Under the pieces are notes generated by a model that worked only from the letters and a program-made list of their open reading frames with translations, did not search any database and was not told the origin of the DNA. From NCBI GenBank assembly GCA_002333425.1, contig DDBL01000081.1:1587-37030 (forward strand): a DNA stretch of 35,444 nucleotides, written 5' to 3'. Below are positions 31,195 through 35,444 of this stretch, one piece after another. This DNA is from Leptospiraceae bacterium UBA2033. GTDB lineage: Bacteria > Spirochaetota > Leptospiria > Leptospirales > Leptospiraceae. The position numbers and the translations under genes are program-made. Numbering within the stretch: the first letter of the stretch is position 1; every line of letters starts with the position of its first letter.

Positions 31195-32952
31195 CTACTT
31201 TTGTTTCTTCAAAAACTCCAAGAATCGCGGAAAAATGTCCTTATCCACATTTTTTCCCATCAGGGTATCTTGGTGTCCATAACCTTTTGCGATAAAGAGT
31301 TCATTTTTGTTATCTGGTTTTAATTTCTTTAGAGTTTCAAATGTGACTATATTAGAATCATTGAATACTCTGTTTTTATCTCCCGTCATAAATAGAATTG
31401 GAGTATTCATATCATTCGCGTAATCTAAATAGTTATTGGGGAGTTCTTCGTATCGTTTGTTTTCGATTTGGTATTTTACGGCTGATCCTTTACTCACCAT
31501 TCTACGAATATGCCTGTGGTAGTTCATGGAAGTTGCTCCGAACAAATCTCCCACTCGGTCGTGTGTAGTAGCGGCTAATTGGGAGTGTTCGTAACAAGCG
31601 GGAAACCCAGTTCCCCACATCATACTAAGCATGTGACAGGCTGGATTATTGCATTCTCCATGAAATACACTTACAATTTTTGAGAGAACTTTTCCGAGGG
31701 CTGGACCCGGATTGTAATAAGAACGTGGGTTAACATTGGGAAACCGCAAGATGTATTCAATCGCAAACGGGGCTACTGCTAATTTCATTTTAGACCAAGT
31801 AGCAACTCGTGGGTTTAGAGAAACGCTATTGGAAATTACACTTGCAATCCCGTCGATTTTTTTAGCAAATAAACTCATCATAAAGGTAATAGAACCCACA
31901 CAATGTACGATTGCATGAATTCTTTTTTTAGGACCTATATGTTTTCTAATTTCTGCAATTGCTGCGGGTAAGTCGTATAAGGCGACGTCGTCTAGGTTAA
32001 ACCTATGTGGAAATAGATTATAACTATGACGCATACTTCCTCTCCAATCAAGAGACCATACATCTCCGTATCCATTCGCATGAAGGTAATTCACTAAGTT
32101 ATTGTGCTCCGGCATAATGTACATATCCGTTGAAGTAGTCAGACCATGAGAAAGTATTATTACATCGTCACTTTCCTTCTTTTTAAAGCGCATGAGGCTA
32201 ATACCAAGTTTGTCCCCGGTTGAAATTGGGTGATAGGTAATTTCGCCTTCTTTGACTCCTGATAAAGTAAACATAGGAATTTCTCTTTGGTTCCAGATTT
32301 CTGGCTCTGCGCTTTTTAGTTTAGTGGCGTAAACATCCCAGAGATTTCCTAGAAATAACTTCCCAAAACTCATAACAGCATTTTCTCTTTCGCTAAAAGT
32401 TTTTCCATTTGATTTGATTGTAGTCATTTGTTTGGCGAAGTCTTTGATATAAATTTCTAAAATTCCAGTAGCCACGAGTTTTGCAGTCTTTTCTGCTTTT
32501 TCTTCGACATGACCTTCATAGATGCGAGTGTAGAGTGTAGTGGTATCCTTCCATACATCTAAACCTGCATCGTCCTTTACTACTTTGTGTCCGCTCATCG
32601 TTAGCAGTTTACCGTTATTATCCTTAAAAAACAATCGGTAGAACATATTTTTTGTGTTTTTAATTGGAGCATCTACGTCTACAAAACAATTGAACACACC
32701 TTTTTCTACATTGAATTTACCACCCCATTTAGGGCATTCTACATAGCCTTCTGCCATTCCAGTTTGTTTTGGGTCATTCACAAAAAAATCTACGTCCGAG
32801 ATAATAATCGTTAGGTGAAACATAAAGTAATTATCTTCTTTTTTTCCTGAATCAAAACCTTCTTTATAATCTAAAGGTTTGTCGGAAAATGTTACATAGC
32901 CTTTCATTTCTTCTGTGAATTGTAAGTTGACTGGATTGTTAGTAACTGGCAT
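31195..32952 (-). CDS. Alpha/beta-hydrolase of the GMC-oxidoreductase-associated type, Cys nucleophile
   Basis: 585 aa. The first ~200 residues ('MKGYVTFSDKPLDYKEG...LTIIISDVDFFVND...AEGYVECP...FYRLFF') match the beta-rich domain that joins GMC oxidoreductases (cholesterol oxidase type) to a hydrolase. From about 235 is an alpha/beta-hydrolase: oxyanion strand 'VIILSHGLTTS', nucleophile elbow 'IVHCVGS' with Cys351 where most hydrolases have Ser, acid in 'ILFMTGDKNRVF', and catalytic His in 'GYGHQD'. No signal peptide. AAGGAAATCAA precedes the ATG. A role in lipid or sterol-like ester metabolism is suggested by the family; substrate unknown. No GMC enzyme lies in the window. Confidence 0.72.
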   Translation of the reverse strand: MPVTNNPVNLQFTEEMKGYVTFSDKPLDYKEGFDSGKKEDNYFMFHLTIIISDVDFFVNDPKQTGMAEGYVECPKWGGKFNVEKGVFNCFVDVDAPIKNTKNMFYRLFFKDNNGKLLTMSGHKVVKDDAGLDVWKDTTTLYTRIYEGHVEEKAEKTAKLVATGILEIYIKDFAKQMTTIKSNGKTFSERENAVMSFGKLFLGNLWDVYATKLKSAEPEIWNQREIPMFTLSGVKEGEITYHPISTGDKLGISLMRFKKKESDDVIILSHGLTTSTDMYIMPEHNNLVNYLHANGYGDVWSLDWRGSMRHSYNLFPHRFNLDDVALYDLPAAIAEIRKHIGPKKRIHAIVHCVGSITFMMSLFAKKIDGIASVISNSVSLNPRVATWSKMKLAVAPFAIEYILRFPNVNPRSYYNPGPALGKVLSKIVSVFHGECNNPACHMLSMMWGTGFPACYEHSQLAATTHDRVGDLFGATSMNYHRHIRRMVSKGSAVKYQIENKRYEELPNNYLDYANDMNTPILFMTGDKNRVFNDSNIVTFETLKKLKPDNKNELFIAKGYGHQDTLMGKNVDKDIFPRFLEFLKKQK

Positions 32953-33126
32953 TTGATTTCCTTAATTGTGTGTAGACTTTTGTTTACGCGGTATTTTCAG
33001 CGCTAGATAAAACTTTGTCAATTAAATTATCTATTAGCCACTTGTAACTTACCGTAAAACAATTTTTACTCAGGAACAATATATTTCTTGACCCCTAATG
33101 AAAACTTAGTAGAAGTGTTGCTACTT

Positions 33127-35444
33127 ATGAACCAAATTGGTGGATTTAGAATTGCAGAGCAGATATATGAAAGTGTAAACTCTAGAATTTTTAGAGGCAC
33201 AAGGATCTCCGACAATATCCCAGTCATTATAAAAAAAATTTCCCACGATTATCCAAGCCCGGATGAAATTAAACAATTCAAACAGGAATACGAAGTTCTC
33301 TCCAAACTAGATTTTGATGGAGTTGTTAAAGCTTATGGATTAGAACGGGATGGAAATTCTGTAGTTTTAATTTTGGAAGATAGAGGTTCAGAATCTCTGC
33401 GTAAATTAGTTTCTAGAACGACGTTTAATTTAGTCGAATTTTTAGAAATTGCAATTCAATGTTCTTATATTTTGGGACAGATTCATGCCGCAAGAATCAT
33501 TCATAAAGATATAAATCCATCTAATATTACGTTTAACGTTTCTGATAAAAAAGTTCAGATCATAGATTTTGGGATTGCTACTTATTTGAATAAAGAAAAT
33601 CCAAGTCTACAAAATCCAACTTCTTTAGAGGGGACTCTTCCTTACATCTCACCAGAACAGACAGGACGGATGAATCGATCATTGGATTATCGAACTGATT
33701 ATTATTCGCTTGGTGTAAGTTTTTACGAAATATTATCCAACCAAATGCCTTTTCATTCAGAAGATCCACTTGAGTTCATTCACTCTATTATTACGCAAGA
33801 GCCTAAATTAGTTTCTGAAATAAACACAGAAGTTCCAATACAACTAGCGGCTATTATCAATAAGCTGCTATCTAAAAATGCGGAAGACAGATACCAGAGT
33901 TCTGTTGGATTGATGAAAGACTTAGAAGAGTGTTTAGTTCAATTTAAAAATATTTCTAAAATTGAAACTTTTCCGTTGGGTAGGTATGATATAAGTCAGG
34001 AATTTTATATTCCTCAAAAGTTGTACGGCAGAGAAAAAGAAGTCAGTTGGTTACTAACTCATTTTGAAGAATATATGGAGAGTTTTCGTGGTAAATCTAT
34101 TTCTATAGACAGGAAAATTCCGATTATCCTCGTGAGTGGTTATTCTGGAATCGGCAAATCAGTATTAGTCCAAGAACTATTTAAGGTAATTACTAAAAGA
34201 CGTGGTTACTATATAGCTGGAAAATTTGATCAATTACAAAAAAATATTCCCTATTTCGCTATTCTAAAAGCATTTCAAGAATTAGTTAGGCAACTGTTAA
34301 GTGAGCCAGAAGATGATTTAAAAAATTGGAAAAATAAAATTATTTCAGAATTAGGAAATAATGGAGCTGTTATCACAGATGTAATTTCTGAATTGGAATT
34401 AATTATTGGGAAACAAATAATGTTACCCGAACTTGGTCCAAGTGAAACACAAAATCGTTTTTTCGATACGTTTCAGAGGTTTATCAATGTATTTGCTAGA
34501 CCAGAGCATCCGCTTGTTCTATTTTTGGATGACTTACAATGGGCAGATTCAGCGTCTTTAAAACTGATCGAAACACTCACTCAGGTAAAAAAAACATGTG
34601 TGTTTATCATTGTCGCCTATCGTGATAATGAGGTAAATGACTCTCATCCGCTAAAACTTACACTCAAAGAAATTACGGAAAATTTCAAAGACAAAGAATC
34701 GGATTTTCTTCCAATAATTCCCGAAATAAAATTAGTGCCTTTGACAAACGAAAACACAGAGGCTTTACTTGCTGATACTCTAAGAATAGAAAAATCGAAT
34801 ATTAGTGAGTTAGCGACCCTAATTCATACTAAGACTGGTGGAAATCCTTTTTTCACAAATGAATTTTTAAAATCTCTCTACAGTGATGAGTATATAACTT
34901 TTGACCCAGAGTATAATTCTAAAAATGGTTACAATCCATGGAAATGGGATTTAGAAAAAATTAAAAGCCTAAATATATCGGATAACGTTGTTGAATTGAT
35001 GACTGCAAAGATTCAAAAACTTTCTGCCCAAGTTCAGTATTTTCTTAGGATTGCTTCTTGTTTTGGGAATCGGTTTTCTCTCGAAGGACTTGCGTTAATT
35101 GCACAGGAAGAAAAAAACGATATTCTAAAAAAAATATTCGAAGCAATTCAAACAGGACTAATTTTACCTTCAAATGAAAACTATAAATTCTTAGAGTTAG
35201 ATATTAAATATGAAGGCGTAGCAGAATTCAAATTTGTCCATGATCGTATCCAACAAGCGGCTTACGCACTTATACCTTTAGAAGAAAAGTCCAAAGTTCA
35301 TTGGGAGATAGGAAATTTTTTATTAAAAAAAGCGACCACACAAACTCTAGAAGAAAATCTGTTTGATATTGTAAATCATATAAATCTCGGAATTATACAT
35401 TCACCAAAAGAAGATAAAGTTAAATTTGCGAATCTAAATCTAAG
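33127..35444 (+). CDS. Serine/threonine kinase-AAA ATPase signalling protein, 5' part (runs off window)
   Basis: Open from ATG 33127 to the window end (about 772 codons). GTG 33115 or TTG 33118 are in-frame alternatives. The kinase domain (about 7-270) has Lys36 in 'PVIIKKIS', the catalytic 'IHKDINPSN' (D128), 'IIDFGIA' (147-151) and 'GTLPYISPEQTGRMNR'. A large ATPase follows: 'LYGREKEVSWL', Walker A 'SGYSGIGKS' at about 34135-34161, Walker B 'VLFLDDLQWAD', then the helical winged-helix part ('KFVHDRIQQAAYALIP'). This is the order in large kinase/ATPase/histidine-kinase proteins of cyanobacteria and spirochaetes, where GAF and histidine-kinase domains usually follow; those would lie beyond the window. 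It is transcribed divergently from the hydrolase gene. Confidence 0.88.
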   Translation, partial: MNQIGGFRIAEQIYESVNSRIFRGTRISDNIPVIIKKISHDYPSPDEIKQFKQEYEVLSKLDFDGVVKAYGLERDGNSVVLILEDRGSESLRKLVSRTTFNLVEFLEIAIQCSYILGQIHAARIIHKDINPSNITFNVSDKKVQIIDFGIATYLNKENPSLQNPTSLEGTLPYISPEQTGRMNRSLDYRTDYYSLGVSFYEILSNQMPFHSEDPLEFIHSIITQEPKLVSEINTEVPIQLAAIINKLLSKNAEDRYQSSVGLMKDLEECLVQFKNISKIETFPLGRYDISQEFYIPQKLYGREKEVSWLLTHFEEYMESFRGKSISIDRKIPIILVSGYSGIGKSVLVQELFKVITKRRGYYIAGKFDQLQKNIPYFAILKAFQELVRQLLSEPEDDLKNWKNKIISELGNNGAVITDVISELELIIGKQIMLPELGPSETQNRFFDTFQRFINVFARPEHPLVLFLDDLQWADSASLKLIETLTQVKKTCVFIIVAYRDNEVNDSHPLKLTLKEITENFKDKESDFLPIIPEIKLVPLTNENTEALLADTLRIEKSNISELATLIHTKTGGNPFFTNEFLKSLYSDEYITFDPEYNSKNGYNPWKWDLEKIKSLNISDNVVELMTAKIQKLSAQVQYFLRIASCFGNRFSLEGLALIAQEEKNDILKKIFEAIQTGLILPSNENYKFLELDIKYEGVAEFKFVHDRIQQAAYALIPLEEKSKVHWEIGNFLLKKATTQTLEENLFDIVNHINLGIIHSPKEDKVKFANLNL

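Noticed and set aside
1..35444. tRNA or rRNA genes
   Set aside because: No cloverleaf with a conserved T-loop or rRNA-like segment was seen by eye; a covariance-model scan would be needed to exclude them fully.

Overview
The window looks like chromosome from a spirochaete of the Leptospira group. The evidence is low G+C, many TTG starts, a LptC-like lipoprotein with a loose spirochaetal lipobox, Gram-negative LPS genes (lptC-like, lpxC), and a flagellar FlhB-like/FliK-like gene pair beside rnhB. Species cannot be set from sequence alone.

Layout. (1) 1-1002: 3' end of a SulP-type anion transporter with STAS and cyclic-nucleotide-binding domains. (2) 1003-8563: an accessory island. It holds a 35-aa membrane peptide, a DUF559-type nuclease, hairpin repeats, and a broken minus-strand helicase/adenine-methyltransferase system. 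Between the two broken genes lies a complete plus-strand EcoRV-type restriction-modification pair. Related repeats lie on both sides of the island, and a roughly 280-bp element with long inverted arms closes it. (3) 8564-11391: lptC-like gene, then divergent nfeD-like and flotillin genes. (4) 11408-11889: a small RelE/ParE-type toxin-antitoxin pair. (5) 11902-18382: a tightly packed housekeeping run: fmt, a PASTA protein, rpe, rpsP, khpA, rimM, trmD, rplS, rnhB, then ylqG/ylqH-like flagellar-export relatives. (6) 18428-25881: degenerate HD-GYP protein, unknown membrane protein, yraN, small conserved protein, HAD phosphatase, lpxC, ptsI-like gene and ruvA. (7) 25890-31092: M23 peptidase (minus), then a plus-strand run of sigma factor, 246-aa unknown, CHAT protease and cysteine-cluster protein. 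(8) 31195-35444: alpha/beta hydrolase with a Cys nucleophile (minus), and the 5' part of a large kinase-AAA signalling protein that runs off the window.

The most interesting points are the sigma/unknown/CHAT/cysteine-cluster operon, which may be a protease-controlled transcription switch, and the EcoRV-type cassette that sits exactly where a helicase lost its C-terminus and a methyltransferase lost its N-terminus. Also notable are an in-frame palindromic insert in the methyltransferase, an rnhB with no canonical start before its catalytic motif, and several long inverted-repeat elements. All functional calls come from reading motifs; no database search was run.
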